Assembly (NCBI RefSeq): GCF_934754915.1
Contig: NZ_CAKVKB010000005.1
Coordinates: forward strand, 1 to 64,000
DNA length: 64,000 nucleotides
Direction: 5' to 3'
Source: an uncultured Clostridium sp.
GTDB lineage: Bacteria > Bacillota > Clostridia > Clostridiales > Clostridiaceae
Shown: piece after piece, positions 26,582 through 36,263 of the stretch
How the letters are laid out: every line of letters starts with the position of its first letter
How positions within the stretch are numbered: position 1 is the stretch's first letter
Position numbers and translations under genes: made by a program
The notes under the pieces: model-generated
Seen by the model: only the letters and a program-made list of their open reading frames with translations
Database searches by the model: none
What the model was told of the DNA's origin: nothing

Positions 26582-26597
26582 AAATACTCCTCACTTT

Positions 26598-27317
26598 CTA
26601 AATAGAATCTGGTATTGCTCCAATAACAGGTATTCCCAAAACCTGTTCAACATCTTCTTTTACTTTAAAGGTGCTGTTTATAAATTCTTTTAAAAATACT
26701 ATTCCTGTACTAAAAATAAACCCTGCTAGAAATCCTGATAAAATATAGATTTTTTTATTAGGACTTACTGGTTCATATGGTATCTTTGCACTTTCAATAA
26801 CTTGTACATTTCCATTTGGAATAATATCTGATGATGTTTTTATAAATTCCTTTACAATTTTCCCAACAATATCTCTAGCCAGTACAGGATCTTCATTTCT
26901 ATAGCTTATTTCCAATATCTGAGTGTCATCTCTTGGTATTACATTTAATCCCATTAAAATATCTTCTGAAGTTAATTCATCCATATTTCCTTCTATTGCA
27001 CTATCAATTAAATCATTTGTTGTTATAATTTCTACATATGTTTTTAATAATTTTTGATACATCTCAACATCAGTATTTTTATATGATGCCTGTTCATTGT
27101 ACCAATATGCTTCTTCCTGATTTTTAATTCCTTCTTTTGATACTGCTATTTCTTTTCCTATAAATAATTTTGTATATGCTTCATACTTGGGAACCAAAAA
27201 ATAACAGCTTACAATAACAGCTGCAGCTGTTGTAATTATTGTAAATATCATTATAAATCTCATATGTTTTTTTAAAATGTAAAGAATATCTTCTATGCTT
27301 ATTTCTTTCTCCGTCAT
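26598..27317 (-). CDS. Chain-length/export protein (Wzz, CpsC/YwqC type), second copy
   Basis: A 239-residue protein with two membrane helices (about 22-42 and 180-200) around an extracellular coiled domain, and the Pro motif IPYEPVSPNKK before the second helix. This is the transmembrane activator half of the split Gram-positive BY-kinase system. The ATG at 27317 is used; a GTG three codons upstream is the alternative and overlaps the GGGG ribosome-binding region. It is followed 16 bases later by its kinase. Confidence 0.9.
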   Translation of the reverse strand: MTEKEISIEDILYILKKHMRFIMIFTIITTAAAVIVSCYFLVPKYEAYTKLFIGKEIAVSKEGIKNQEEAYWYNEQASYKNTDVEMYQKLLKTYVEIITTNDLIDSAIEGNMDELTSEDILMGLNVIPRDDTQILEISYRNEDPVLARDIVGKIVKEFIKTSSDIIPNGNVQVIESAKIPYEPVSPNKKIYILSGFLAGFIFSTGIVFLKEFINSTFKVKEDVEQVLGIPVIGAIPDSI

Positions 27318-27403
27318 ATTGATCACCCCATTTCTTTACCTTCTTATAAATTTTCTTTACTTTTGTTGTTATATGTTAATATATGAATTCATCTATTTAT
27401 TTA

Positions 27404-28417
27404 TTACTCTGTTTTAATAAATAATGCTGAACATCTGCGCATTTTTCCAATATTAACTGATAAATAGTAAAATACATGTAATATTCTCATTTTGAAAAGG
27501 CAGAGTTTTATTTTTACTTTAATTGAAACTTTACTAATAAAAATATCTTTTATGCTCATATTATCAATTTCATATTTTTTGTAAATATCATTATTACATT
27601 TTAAATTCATTTCAACACATTTTTTTATGTTTGATGCTTCTGTAAAAGCTATGAAAAAACTGTATATTTCTTTACTCACAATATTATGTTCTTTTACTAA
27701 TTCAGCTATTTTCTTATATGCAAAAACTTGATCTCTCATTACATCAAGTTCTTTATTACTGTGAAGAAGTGACATTGAATTCTGTCTGTAATTATATAAA
27801 GGTTCATCTATATAAACTATCTTTTCTGCTCTGCTGACTTGACTTACAACAGGAAATAAATCTTCAATTATCCTTCCTCTTTCAAATTTGATATGAAAAT
27901 CAACAAGGCTTTTACTTAGAAACATTTTATTCCACAGCTGTCCCTCAATCTTCATTTTAAGCATCATTTCCATAACTTGTGTATTTGAATATATATTGTT
28001 TTCATCCATATTCAAATGTACTTCTTCCGTTTTACTACAATTATCATATATTGTTTTATAACTGCACATAACTATATCTGCTTGTACTCTCTCAGCTTTC
28101 TCATACATTTTTTCAAACATTTTTTTGTTAATATAATCATCTGAATCTAAAAACAAAGTATATTTTTTGCTTATTTCAGCAATTCCAGTATTTCTAGCTT
28201 CAGATACTCCTTTGTTTTTCTGATATATATATTTAGTATTAGAATTTTTTTTAACATACTTTAATGCTATATCTTCTGAATTATCACTAGAACCATCATT
28301 TATTAAAACAACATTATAATCCTCAAAAGTTTGATTATATACTGAATCAAGCATTTCATCTAAATACTTTCCACTATTATATATTGGTATTATGACCGTT
28401 ATTCCTGACTCATACAC
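27404..28417 (-). CDS. Glycosyltransferase family 2
   Basis: A 337-residue GT-A enzyme: ITVIIPIYNSGKYLDEML at the N-terminus, VVLINDGSSDNSEDIA, and the metal-binding LFLDSDDYIN near residue 92. The C-terminal 120 residues are basic and less conserved, perhaps for membrane contact. It adds a sugar to the lipid-linked repeat. It lies directly after a second GT2 gene (five-base gap). Confidence 0.9.
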   Translation of the reverse strand: MYESGITVIIPIYNSGKYLDEMLDSVYNQTFEDYNVVLINDGSSDNSEDIALKYVKKNSNTKYIYQKNKGVSEARNTGIAEISKKYTLFLDSDDYINKKMFEKMYEKAERVQADIVMCSYKTIYDNCSKTEEVHLNMDENNIYSNTQVMEMMLKMKIEGQLWNKMFLSKSLVDFHIKFERGRIIEDLFPVVSQVSRAEKIVYIDEPLYNYRQNSMSLLHSNKELDVMRDQVFAYKKIAELVKEHNIVSKEIYSFFIAFTEASNIKKCVEMNLKCNNDIYKKYEIDNMSIKDIFISKVSIKVKIKLCLFKMRILHVFYYLSVNIGKMRRCSALFIKTE

Positions 28418-28421
28418 AATA

Positions 28422-29492
28422 TCAGATCCTCCTCATGATAATTTTTCTTGCAGCATCTTTTATATAGCGCATCATATAAAATATTCCCATTAAAAAAACA
28501 GAATTATTGTTTAATATTATATAAAAGAACTTATTTTTCATATTTAATTTTTTTAATCTTATATTTTTAAGTCTAACTGTGTTTTCTTTATCATTTACTA
28601 TTGCTTTCAATTTCCTATACCTATTGGAATTAAAAAAACTAACATTGATGGTTAAATTCCTTAAAACTTCTATTAAATATTTAAACCATGCATAATTTAT
28701 TCTCTTATCCATGGTATAATCATCCGATATTTTCTCAATTTTAACCATAAGCTCTCTAATGATAGTATAGAAATTTTCTCTATATGCTGAAGATAAAGAA
28801 TCTTTTTTAATATGATAGTAATATAGTGGTTCATTGATTAATGATATATTTTTTATTCCTTTTATATACTTTAAATTAAACAGAAGATCTTCTGCATATG
28901 TCGTATCTTCATCAAATCTTATATTATTTAAATTTAAGATATTTTTATCATAAATACATCTACATACACTCCCCATTAGTGTATCACTGGTATTAAAATC
29001 AATTTCATTATTTTTCCCAATCATATCTTTAAACATATATTCAGCAATATTATTATCTTCTATATTAAAATTCCACATTTCTTCTTTTTTTAAATAACTA
29101 TCAACAATACAAAAACGGCACATTCCCATGCTGCTATTCTCACTTATTACTTTATTGTATAATTTTTCATACATTTGACAATCTACATAGTCATCTGAAT
29201 CTATAAATCCAATGAATCGGCCTTCTGCAAGTTCTATTCCAATATTTCTAGCATTTGATACACCTTTATTTTCTTGATGAATTGCTTTTATTCTTGAATC
29301 CTTAGACTTCATCTCATCTATGATAATTCCACTTTGGTCACTTGAACCATCATCTATTAAAATTATTTCAATATCCTTTAAAGTCTGATTCAATAACGAT
29401 TCTACACATTGATGTATTCTGTTTTCATTGTTGTACACAGGTACTACTATGCTTATTAATAGCTTTTTCAAATTCACCAGCAACACTTCCAT
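28422..29492 (-). CDS. Glycosyltransferase family 2
   Basis: A 356-residue GT-A enzyme: LISIVVPVYNNENRIHQCVE, IILIDDGSSDQSG and FIGFIDSDDYVD are the donor-binding and metal-binding blocks. Its 5' end overlaps the 3' end of the polymerase gene by 68 bases in another frame. A GTG at codon 6 is an alternative start but would still overlap. The overlap implies tight translational coupling. Sugar specificity unknown. Confidence 0.9.
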   Translation of the reverse strand: MEVLLVNLKKLLISIVVPVYNNENRIHQCVESLLNQTLKDIEIILIDDGSSDQSGIIIDEMKSKDSRIKAIHQENKGVSNARNIGIELAEGRFIGFIDSDDYVDCQMYEKLYNKVISENSSMGMCRFCIVDSYLKKEEMWNFNIEDNNIAEYMFKDMIGKNNEIDFNTSDTLMGSVCRCIYDKNILNLNNIRFDEDTTYAEDLLFNLKYIKGIKNISLINEPLYYYHIKKDSLSSAYRENFYTIIRELMVKIEKISDDYTMDKRINYAWFKYLIEVLRNLTINVSFFNSNRYRKLKAIVNDKENTVRLKNIRLKKLNMKNKFFYIILNNNSVFLMGIFYMMRYIKDAARKIIMRRI

Positions 29493-30921
29493 CCTTTATT
29501 ATCATAATTCTTCTTTCTTCTTTATTTAAACAATAATACTTGTAAATCAACCCAATTATCATCCATGCCAAAACAGCAAAATTGATTTTTACCATAGATC
29601 TGTTATAAAAAGTAGCTATAATCATGACTTCTATTGATATAATACCTGAATATCCTAAAATCCTTTCAAAATCTCTTCTTCCATATTTAATTAGCTTCAA
29701 CGATATGCATATTACATATATATACATTCCGTATATACACAATACTCCCATATATCCGCATTCAATCATATATTGTGATACATTGAAAGCTGAAAATCTA
29801 TATTTAGGAGATATTGTATCTGCAGTTCCAATTCCATATCCCATCATTGCATTTGAAGGATTATTCATAAGCAAATCATTTGCGATTATAAATGAATTGC
29901 TTCGTCCTATCCCTGACGATGCATATGAATCTTTAGAATACTTTTTAATGGATTGAGTATTGAAGAAATTTTTAAATTCAGGATATATTTTCACAAGCTG
30001 CACAGAACCTATTCCCATAATCAGAAGGATTAGAGCAAATATACATATTGATTTTAAATTAAGTTTTTTCAGCGTCATAGTTAGAAACATCAACGGAAGG
30101 AGAATCAATATGAATTTTACTTCAGCCAGTATTGAAATTGTAACAAGAAGAAGTGTGCTTATTAGAAAACTTATGAATTTCACTTTATTAAAAATATATA
30201 ATACAAATAATATGCTTAGTGCAATTGTTATCAATAATCCTAATTCAGTTGTTCCCCTTCCTCCTATTATTCCTGATAAATAATCCTGCCTTATATCCCC
30301 TGGATTTTTAGCTTTCCAATTATTCAGACTCCAAAAATATTGGATAATAACTAATGGAATCTGAAATAACAATGTATACCATAAAATTTTAATATATTTA
30401 ATTATTTTTTCTTCTGATATAGTTGAATTTATTAAAAAAATTCCAATTATAAAATATCTTATATAATCAAAATATAAAGTTCGAATATATAAAAATATGC
30501 TGCATTTATTAAAAATACAGGATAAAATTGAAAAGCTTATAAATAGAAATAATATGTGATAAATATTATATATCTTTGTGTCTCTTCTTATACAAAACAT
30601 TATGAGCTTAACTGCCATCATCAATATAAAACAATCCTGAATATATTTTATATATTCAGGGAATCCCAAATTTTCTGCCATATAAGTTAGAGTAAAGGAA
30701 GATATCAGCGTCATTGCTATTATTGCAGAATCACTATTGAATATAAAAATACTCAAAAGTACAGCTATATCAAAGATAATAGCTATAAGAAATAAGCTTG
30801 TGTTAAATTTTGCATCAAACATAAAACACATTATAAGCTCCAATATGAAACATACATATATTTTTTTATTGAAGTCTATTTTTACTATATTCTCAAACAC
30901 TTTAACCACCTTTCCATCCAT
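29425..30921 (-). CDS. Polysaccharide polymerase (Wzy-like), first copy
   Basis: A 498-residue integral membrane protein with about 11-12 helices. A long outward loop includes GRGTTELGLLITIALSILF and SSGIGRSNSFIIANDLLMNN, followed by GYGIGTADT, a pattern of the O-antigen ligase/polymerase family. It would polymerise repeat units of the first module. Family membership rests mainly on topology and context, as polymerases have little conserved sequence. Confidence 0.75.
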   Translation of the reverse strand: MDGKVVKVFENIVKIDFNKKIYVCFILELIMCFMFDAKFNTSLFLIAIIFDIAVLLSIFIFNSDSAIIAMTLISSFTLTYMAENLGFPEYIKYIQDCFILMMAVKLIMFCIRRDTKIYNIYHILFLFISFSILSCIFNKCSIFLYIRTLYFDYIRYFIIGIFLINSTISEEKIIKYIKILWYTLLFQIPLVIIQYFWSLNNWKAKNPGDIRQDYLSGIIGGRGTTELGLLITIALSILFVLYIFNKVKFISFLISTLLLVTISILAEVKFILILLPLMFLTMTLKKLNLKSICIFALILLIMGIGSVQLVKIYPEFKNFFNTQSIKKYSKDSYASSGIGRSNSFIIANDLLMNNPSNAMMGYGIGTADTISPKYRFSAFNVSQYMIECGYMGVLCIYGMYIYVICISLKLIKYGRRDFERILGYSGIISIEVMIIATFYNRSMVKINFAVLAWMIIGLIYKYYCLNKEERRIMIIKDGSVAGEFEKAINKHSSTCVQQ

Positions 30922-30962
30922 TCCCTGTATATTTTATTTATAATATGTTTTTAATTTATATA

Positions 30963-32042
30963 CTATGTTACATACAAATCCAGCAGTCTCTTTACCATAA
31001 ATCTTATATCAAAATTTTTAATTACATATTTTCTTATAATATTTCTATCAATATTCATACTATTAATTCTATATTCCAGTTTTTCTGTCAGATCATCAAT
31101 ATTTTCACTTTCAAATAATAATCCAAGGCTATCATCATTTATTATTTCTTTAGGTCCATCAATATTGCTTGCAATACATGGTATTCCTTTTACCATAGCT
31201 TCAATCAATGCAATTCCAAAACCTTCATAACGAGATGGAAGAACAAATATGTCTATTTTATCTAAAAATCCAGATATATCATCTACATTTCCTAAAAATT
31301 CAATATTTTCTTCAACATTTAAAGAATGACAAAGCACTTTTAATCTATTTATGCTCTCATCCTGCTCTTCACCTCCTCCTGCAAATAAACATTTTATTTT
31401 TGGATATTTGCTCTTCAATCTTGATACTGCTTTTATCAATAAATCTTGTCCTTTTTTTCTTGGAATAAGCCTTGCAACATTTCCAATCACTATTTTTCTT
31501 TTGTCAAATGCTTCACATGATTTTATGCTAAATTTATCAATATCAACAGCATTATATATTTTTACTATTTTATGTTCTTTTACTCCTCTCGATAATATCT
31601 CCTTTTTTACACTATCTGATATGGCAATGATTTTATTGCAAAAAAATTTATCTATACTAACTTCATAATATTTTAAACTGCTATAAATTTTGGTATCATG
31701 AACCGTAGTAAATATTTTTACAGCTGGTTTTAAAATTTTAGCTGGAATTGAAAACTTGACTGCATTTTCCATCTGGCAATGTATTATGTCAATCTTATTT
31801 TGAAAAATAATTCTTGTGTATTTTATTATAAATTCAAGCTTTCTTCCACTTACTGGTCTGTTGAGCAGAATAACTTTTACATTACTGTTTAAGCTCTTTA
31901 ATAAATTTTTATCATAACTATTATTAATTACGCATAAAAAAACATTATTTTCTTTAATATCAGCTATTGTGTTCATAACATCAACCAATAATTTTTCTAT
32001 TCCTCCAACATTGAATGAAAAAGTTACATATAATATATTCAT
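30963..32042 (-). CDS. Glycosyltransferase family 4
   Basis: A 359-residue GT-B enzyme. N-terminal ILYVTFSFNVGGIEKLLVDV is typical of GT4 enzymes that act on lipid-linked acceptors. C-terminal IGNVARLIPRKKGQDLLI and FVLPSRYEGFGIALIEAMVK give the donor site with the E-x7-E pattern. It belongs to the first module, between the polymerase and the Tyr-poor kinase gene. Confidence 0.9.
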   Translation of the reverse strand: MNILYVTFSFNVGGIEKLLVDVMNTIADIKENNVFLCVINNSYDKNLLKSLNSNVKVILLNRPVSGRKLEFIIKYTRIIFQNKIDIIHCQMENAVKFSIPAKILKPAVKIFTTVHDTKIYSSLKYYEVSIDKFFCNKIIAISDSVKKEILSRGVKEHKIVKIYNAVDIDKFSIKSCEAFDKRKIVIGNVARLIPRKKGQDLLIKAVSRLKSKYPKIKCLFAGGGEEQDESINRLKVLCHSLNVEENIEFLGNVDDISGFLDKIDIFVLPSRYEGFGIALIEAMVKGIPCIASNIDGPKEIINDDSLGLLFESENIDDLTEKLEYRINSMNIDRNIIRKYVIKNFDIRFMVKRLLDLYVT

Positions 32043-32083
32043 TATTTCTCCCTTAAAAAATATGCTTTTTTAGTAACAAGAAA

Positions 32084-32707
32084 TCAATTATAATCTGCAT
32101 TAGACTCATTTAAGACTATTCCCAAAATGTTAGCTTTTACTATGTTTAATTTCTTTTTTAACTTTAGTATTAAATCTAAACTATTTTTTGCTTCCTTTAC
32201 AACAAGAATAACTCCATCAGATTTTTGGGCTAAAATCTGTGCATCTGTATATAAATCCATCTTTGGTGTATCTAAAATAATGTAATCATAATTTTCTCTT
32301 AGATCCTCTAATAATTCACTCATCTTATCGCAATCTATAATATCTGTCTGCTTGTTTATAGTTCCACCTGCTGTCAATATTTTAAGGTTTTCATTATAAT
32401 TGAATAAAACCTGATATAAATCTTTTTCATTTAAAAGAACATCTAATATTCCTTCTTTTGCTTTTATTTTGAAAACATTATTGAGTGATGGTTTTCTAAA
32501 ATTACAGTCAATTAATAATACCTTTCTATTTTTTTTCGCAAGAGATAAAGACAAATCTTTGCATACTGTAGTTTTACCTTGTTTTCCTGTATAACTTACA
32601 ACTGCTATTACCTTAACATTATTATTTCCTAAATTGTTCTCTATATTTATTATTAAAGATTTATATGCTTCTATTACATTGCTTCTATTATTTTTTAACC
32701 CAAGCAT
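32084..32707 (-). CDS. BY-kinase homologue without tyrosine tail
   Basis: A 207-residue CpsD-like ATPase. Walker A is in AVVSYTGKQGKTTVCKDLS (residues 36-53), Walker A' in VLLIDCNFRKPSLNNVF (63-79) and Walker B in YDYIILDTPKM. Unlike the kinase at 25799-26581 it stops right after the ATPase core at ESNADYN, so the Tyr cluster that is normally phosphorylated is absent apart from one Tyr. It may act as a regulator or partner of the complete kinase rather than as a full autokinase. It lies two bases after its chain-length gene. Confidence 0.85.
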   Translation of the reverse strand: MLGLKNNRSNVIEAYKSLIINIENNLGNNNVKVIAVVSYTGKQGKTTVCKDLSLSLAKKNRKVLLIDCNFRKPSLNNVFKIKAKEGILDVLLNEKDLYQVLFNYNENLKILTAGGTINKQTDIIDCDKMSELLEDLRENYDYIILDTPKMDLYTDAQILAQKSDGVILVVKEAKNSLDLILKLKKKLNIVKANILGIVLNESNADYN

Positions 32708-32708
32708 T

Positions 32709-33398
32709 TTAAAATACTCCTTTACATCTCTTATACTTTGGTATTGATCCTATCACCATTAATTCAGAAACAGATTCTATTTGTTCAGCAGATAACTGCT
32801 TATCTCCAAAGTTTTCCACAAAAATTGCCAATACACTGCTTAATATAAATCCCATAACAATTGAAATAAGAAGATTGAGTTTCTTTTTAGGATAAGCAGG
32901 TTCATCTGGAAGTTCAATTGTCTCTATTAATTCAGCACTTCCTCCTGGTATAATCTCCTTTGATTTATTTATAAATTCTTGTGATATTGAATCTACTATA
33001 TTCTTAACCAAATAAGGATCTGTATCTTTATATGTTATCTGTATTATCTGAGTATTATCTATATCCACTACCTCAAGATTATCTAATACTTCTTTTGCAT
33101 TTCTATCTACATTTGCATCATCTATAGCTTTATTAATTAAATCTTTAGTTTTTATTATTTCGACATACGTTGAAATAAATTCCTTATATGTTTTCAACTC
33201 ATTCATATTATATTGTCTGTTATCTTCCTTGCTCATTCCAATAAAGATCCTTGCATTGCTCTCATACATTGGGATAGCAATGTAAAAATTCAAAATTGTT
33301 GATAAAACACCAATAAAAGCAGTTATAACCACTATAGATTTAATTCTCTTTTTTAAAATTATGAAAATATCCCTTAATTTTATTTCTTCTTGATTCAT
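32709..33398 (-). CDS. Chain-length/export protein (Wzz type), first copy
   Basis: A 229-residue protein with membrane helices near 18-38 and 172-192, extracellular coil between them, and the Pro block ELPDEPAYPKKK before the second helix. It is similar in plan and sequence (IPGGSAELIET versus IPNGNVQVIES) to the copy at 26598-27317, so the two are paralogues. It should recruit the adjacent Tyr-poor kinase. Confidence 0.9.
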   Translation of the reverse strand: MNQEEIKLRDIFIILKKRIKSIVVITAFIGVLSTILNFYIAIPMYESNARIFIGMSKEDNRQYNMNELKTYKEFISTYVEIIKTKDLINKAIDDANVDRNAKEVLDNLEVVDIDNTQIIQITYKDTDPYLVKNIVDSISQEFINKSKEIIPGGSAELIETIELPDEPAYPKKKLNLLISIVMGFILSSVLAIFVENFGDKQLSAEQIESVSELMVIGSIPKYKRCKGVF

Positions 33399-33480
33399 AA
33401 TTTACCCACCATCCCCCTTTTTATTCTTAATAGTTCATTTAATTTTTTCTGATTAATCATAAAAAATATCTGTATATTAT

Positions 33481-34365
33481 TTAATATAAATCATCAATTA
33501 TTTTTTGGTTGCATATAGTAAAGTATTTGTCATATGCTAAATTAGTAGCATATACTCTTCTTTTCTTATCTTTAAGTATCTTAAATCTTCCTCCAACAAT
33601 TTCTTTTATATCATTTCCATTACCTTGAGAATCTAATTTTTTATAATCAGCTCCTGCATTAAATACAAATTTATTCTCTATATTTTCTCCAGTAACCCAT
33701 GCATCACAATAAACCGTAACATACAATATATCCTCTGGATCTTCTATTTTTACAGGAGGAGTCCAAAAGTGAAAACATCTTCCTCTGCTTGAAGAATCAA
33801 TATTTACTATTATTCCATTTTTAGTAAATTCAATTTCAGCTTTCTGCTCGCTTTGATCTGAATAATTTTCTTTATAGAATGATCCATACAATTTACTGGG
33901 CTCATTAATTATTTCCCAGGATTTTGTTGAATTTTTATAACATATGAGAGCCAGGTCTTCTATGTGAAGCCTTGCATTTTCAGGATACTCCTCTCCATCA
34001 GCTATAAATATCTGCCCCCATGGATTAATATTATTAAAATTTTCAGGCATTTTTATATTATCAAATGGAAACCATCCTCCTATCTGCTGCCTCTTCTGTG
34101 CTCCATGAGGTACTGCTTCATTAGGAAGATTCATATCCATAATTACTTCATCTGTAATATCTGTTATTTTAAACTTTCCTTGAATCTGATTTAACTTGGG
34201 TTCACCTGGAAAATCTCTTATTTTAATCTTTCCTTGTCCTATATATTCAAAATCCATATTCTTCAATTCCAAATAATTTCCTATTTCTTTTGAATAGTTA
34301 TGTGAAATTCCTATTGCTGCTGCAATAAACAGACATATTAAGAATATTAATTCATGCTTTTTCAT
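33481..34365 (-). CDS. Membrane-anchored protein of unknown family in capsule locus
   Basis: A 294-residue protein with an N-terminal signal-anchor (residues 5-22, LIFLICLFIAAAIGIS) and an extracellular remainder. From about residue 45 to the end it matches, by eye, the C-terminal 230 residues of the product of 44312-46363. Shared blocks include MDMNLPNEAVPHGAQKR versus MAMNLPNEAVPNGAQMR, GWFPF, SWEI versus GWEI, IDSSSRGR versus IDSSSSGR, YCDAWVTG versus YMDAWVTG, and GGRFKIL with R-R-YATNL. I do not recognise the domain. Its place in the locus, between the flippase and chain-length genes, suggests a role outside the membrane in polymer modification or assembly; this is inference. Confidence 0.7.
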   Translation of the reverse strand: MKKHELIFLICLFIAAAIGISHNYSKEIGNYLELKNMDFEYIGQGKIKIRDFPGEPKLNQIQGKFKITDITDEVIMDMNLPNEAVPHGAQKRQQIGGWFPFDNIKMPENFNNINPWGQIFIADGEEYPENARLHIEDLALICYKNSTKSWEIINEPSKLYGSFYKENYSDQSEQKAEIEFTKNGIIVNIDSSSRGRCFHFWTPPVKIEDPEDILYVTVYCDAWVTGENIENKFVFNAGADYKKLDSQGNGNDIKEIVGGRFKILKDKKRRVYATNLAYDKYFTICNQKIIDDLY

Positions 34366-34517
34366 GTTTTCTATTTTTATCTTATTCCTTTCTTCAATTA
34401 ATGTATTTTTATCAATAAAATATACATTAACTACTTTTCTGATTTTTTATTGAAATACATATTCTATTTATATTCCATACAGTAATTATTATGATTTTGC
34501 TATTTCATGATTAAAAA

Positions 34518-36092
34518 TTATTTTTCAGCAGAAACATTTTTCAATTTTATTTTTTCTATTACTTTTTTTGTTTTATCTAAAAATAATTTTTTTATTAGAA
34601 AATCCAACTCTTGAGTTTTTGAAAGCAGTAGAACTGGAACGATAATAGCTAAAATTCCAACAATAAAAATCTTAATAACAAATATATTTAATGTAACTTT
34701 AGTGATCCATGATGTTGCACATTTTACCAATAAGACTGTAACCATAGAAACTATATAGTAATATGATAGTTTTTTAAAGTAAATCATTGGTGAACATGAA
34801 TATACCTTTTTGCTTACAATTACCAATCGTGAATATAAATAAATGAGTGAAGTTACTACTGTTCCTATTAATGCACCATCTATTCCAATTCTATTTATAA
34901 GTGCAATTGAAATTGCAATATTTAATGACGCTGAAATCAATATTATTAATTTATCATATTTAAATAGTCTATAAATAACAAATAACTGAGCTGGAAGCTG
35001 AATCAATATTGAAAACAGCAGATTAATTCCCAATAATGCTGCAGTACTATTATCCAGAAGAAATTTATCGCCAAAATATATTTTAATAAATGGCTGGATC
35101 AAAAACATAATACATATCATGCAGAAATTTCCTATAAAGTAGTTGGCGAATAAATAATTATTGACCATATTTTTTTGATTCTGAATATCAGTTTCTGAAT
35201 TTATATATATTCCAAATGTAGCTTGAATAGAGGCTAATACCTGTCCAACTATATTGCTCACAATATTTGTTATCATGGTATAATTTGATAAAAATCCTGT
35301 GAGTATTGATCCCTTAAATGCAGATATAATCAAATTATCTGTACTATAAAATACATATGCACCTATTTTAGATATAAAAACATCCTTAACATATTTTTTA
35401 ATTTTAATTTTGTATTCACCTATAATAGAATAATCAATTTCACTATTTAAATAATCATATTTCTTTGAACAATTGAAATACACAATTAAATTTGACAATA
35501 CATTTTTTCCGATTGTTATACATACATAAATAACATAATTAGGAATGATAAATAAGATTACTATCTGAGTTATTGATGCTATTAGGTATAATACAGTGTC
35601 AATCATAGATGTAACATAAGTCCTCTGATCAGCAATTAACAATGTTCTTTGATATCCCATATAATATGTTGAAACAGATCCTGCCAGATTTATATAAAAT
35701 AAAAGCCTTAAATAACTAAAATCATCACCTGCATCACTTATAAATATTGGTAATAAAAAAGAAACTAGAATTCCCATAACAGCAATAATAATTCCTAAAA
35801 TCCTATATATTTTTTTGAATATATACATTAATACTTTTATACGTTCAGTATCATTATCAGCTATAGGCTTATACAAAAAACTAGCAATAGCTACTCCAAC
35901 TCCAAGTTCTGTCAGACTTAGCATAGACAATATATTTGAAAAAACAGAATTATACCCAAGATAAATTACTCCAAGCTTAACTACAAAAGTTTTTCTCACA
36001 ACAAAACCAAGAATTATATTAATGACTTGAGTTATTAATACCGTAATAGTATTAACATATATAAATTTAATTTTTGATGCTTTATTATCCAT
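34518..36092 (-). CDS. Polysaccharide flippase (Wzx-like), first copy
   Basis: A 524-residue integral membrane protein of the MOP superfamily with about 14 helices. N-terminal LGVIYLGYNSVFSNILSMLS and SLTELGVGVAIASFLYKPIA match the other flippase of this window. It moves lipid-linked units across the membrane. A 150-base spacer with a possible hairpin separates it from the radical-SAM gene upstream. Confidence 0.9.
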   Translation of the reverse strand: MDNKASKIKFIYVNTITVLITQVINIILGFVVRKTFVVKLGVIYLGYNSVFSNILSMLSLTELGVGVAIASFLYKPIADNDTERIKVLMYIFKKIYRILGIIIAVMGILVSFLLPIFISDAGDDFSYLRLLFYINLAGSVSTYYMGYQRTLLIADQRTYVTSMIDTVLYLIASITQIVILFIIPNYVIYVCITIGKNVLSNLIVYFNCSKKYDYLNSEIDYSIIGEYKIKIKKYVKDVFISKIGAYVFYSTDNLIISAFKGSILTGFLSNYTMITNIVSNIVGQVLASIQATFGIYINSETDIQNQKNMVNNYLFANYFIGNFCMICIMFLIQPFIKIYFGDKFLLDNSTAALLGINLLFSILIQLPAQLFVIYRLFKYDKLIILISASLNIAISIALINRIGIDGALIGTVVTSLIYLYSRLVIVSKKVYSCSPMIYFKKLSYYYIVSMVTVLLVKCATSWITKVTLNIFVIKIFIVGILAIIVPVLLLSKTQELDFLIKKLFLDKTKKVIEKIKLKNVSAEK

Positions 36093-36183
36093 TAATATAT
36101 CTCACCCACATGTCATTCTATTTTTCCATTAATAAATATTTTTTATAATCTTACTTTTTAAATATTTTGTGATTTAAAATGAA

Positions 36184-36210
36184 TGATGAAATTTTGTAAA
36201 AATTTCATCA
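36184..36210. terminator. Hairpin between radical-SAM and flippase genes
   Basis: TGATGAAATTTT and AAAATTTCATCA arms with a very short loop. The T run after it is poor on the minus strand, so it may be a partial terminator or an RNA-stability element inside the operon. Confidence 0.4.
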
Positions 36211-36263
36211 TCATACAGTTTTATTATTAGAACATATATTTATGTTGCAATTATTTTTTTAAT

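Noticed and set aside
29624..30283. Plus-strand frames opposite the polymerase gene
   Set aside because: Antisense shadows of a membrane protein gene; no ribosome-binding sites or family features.
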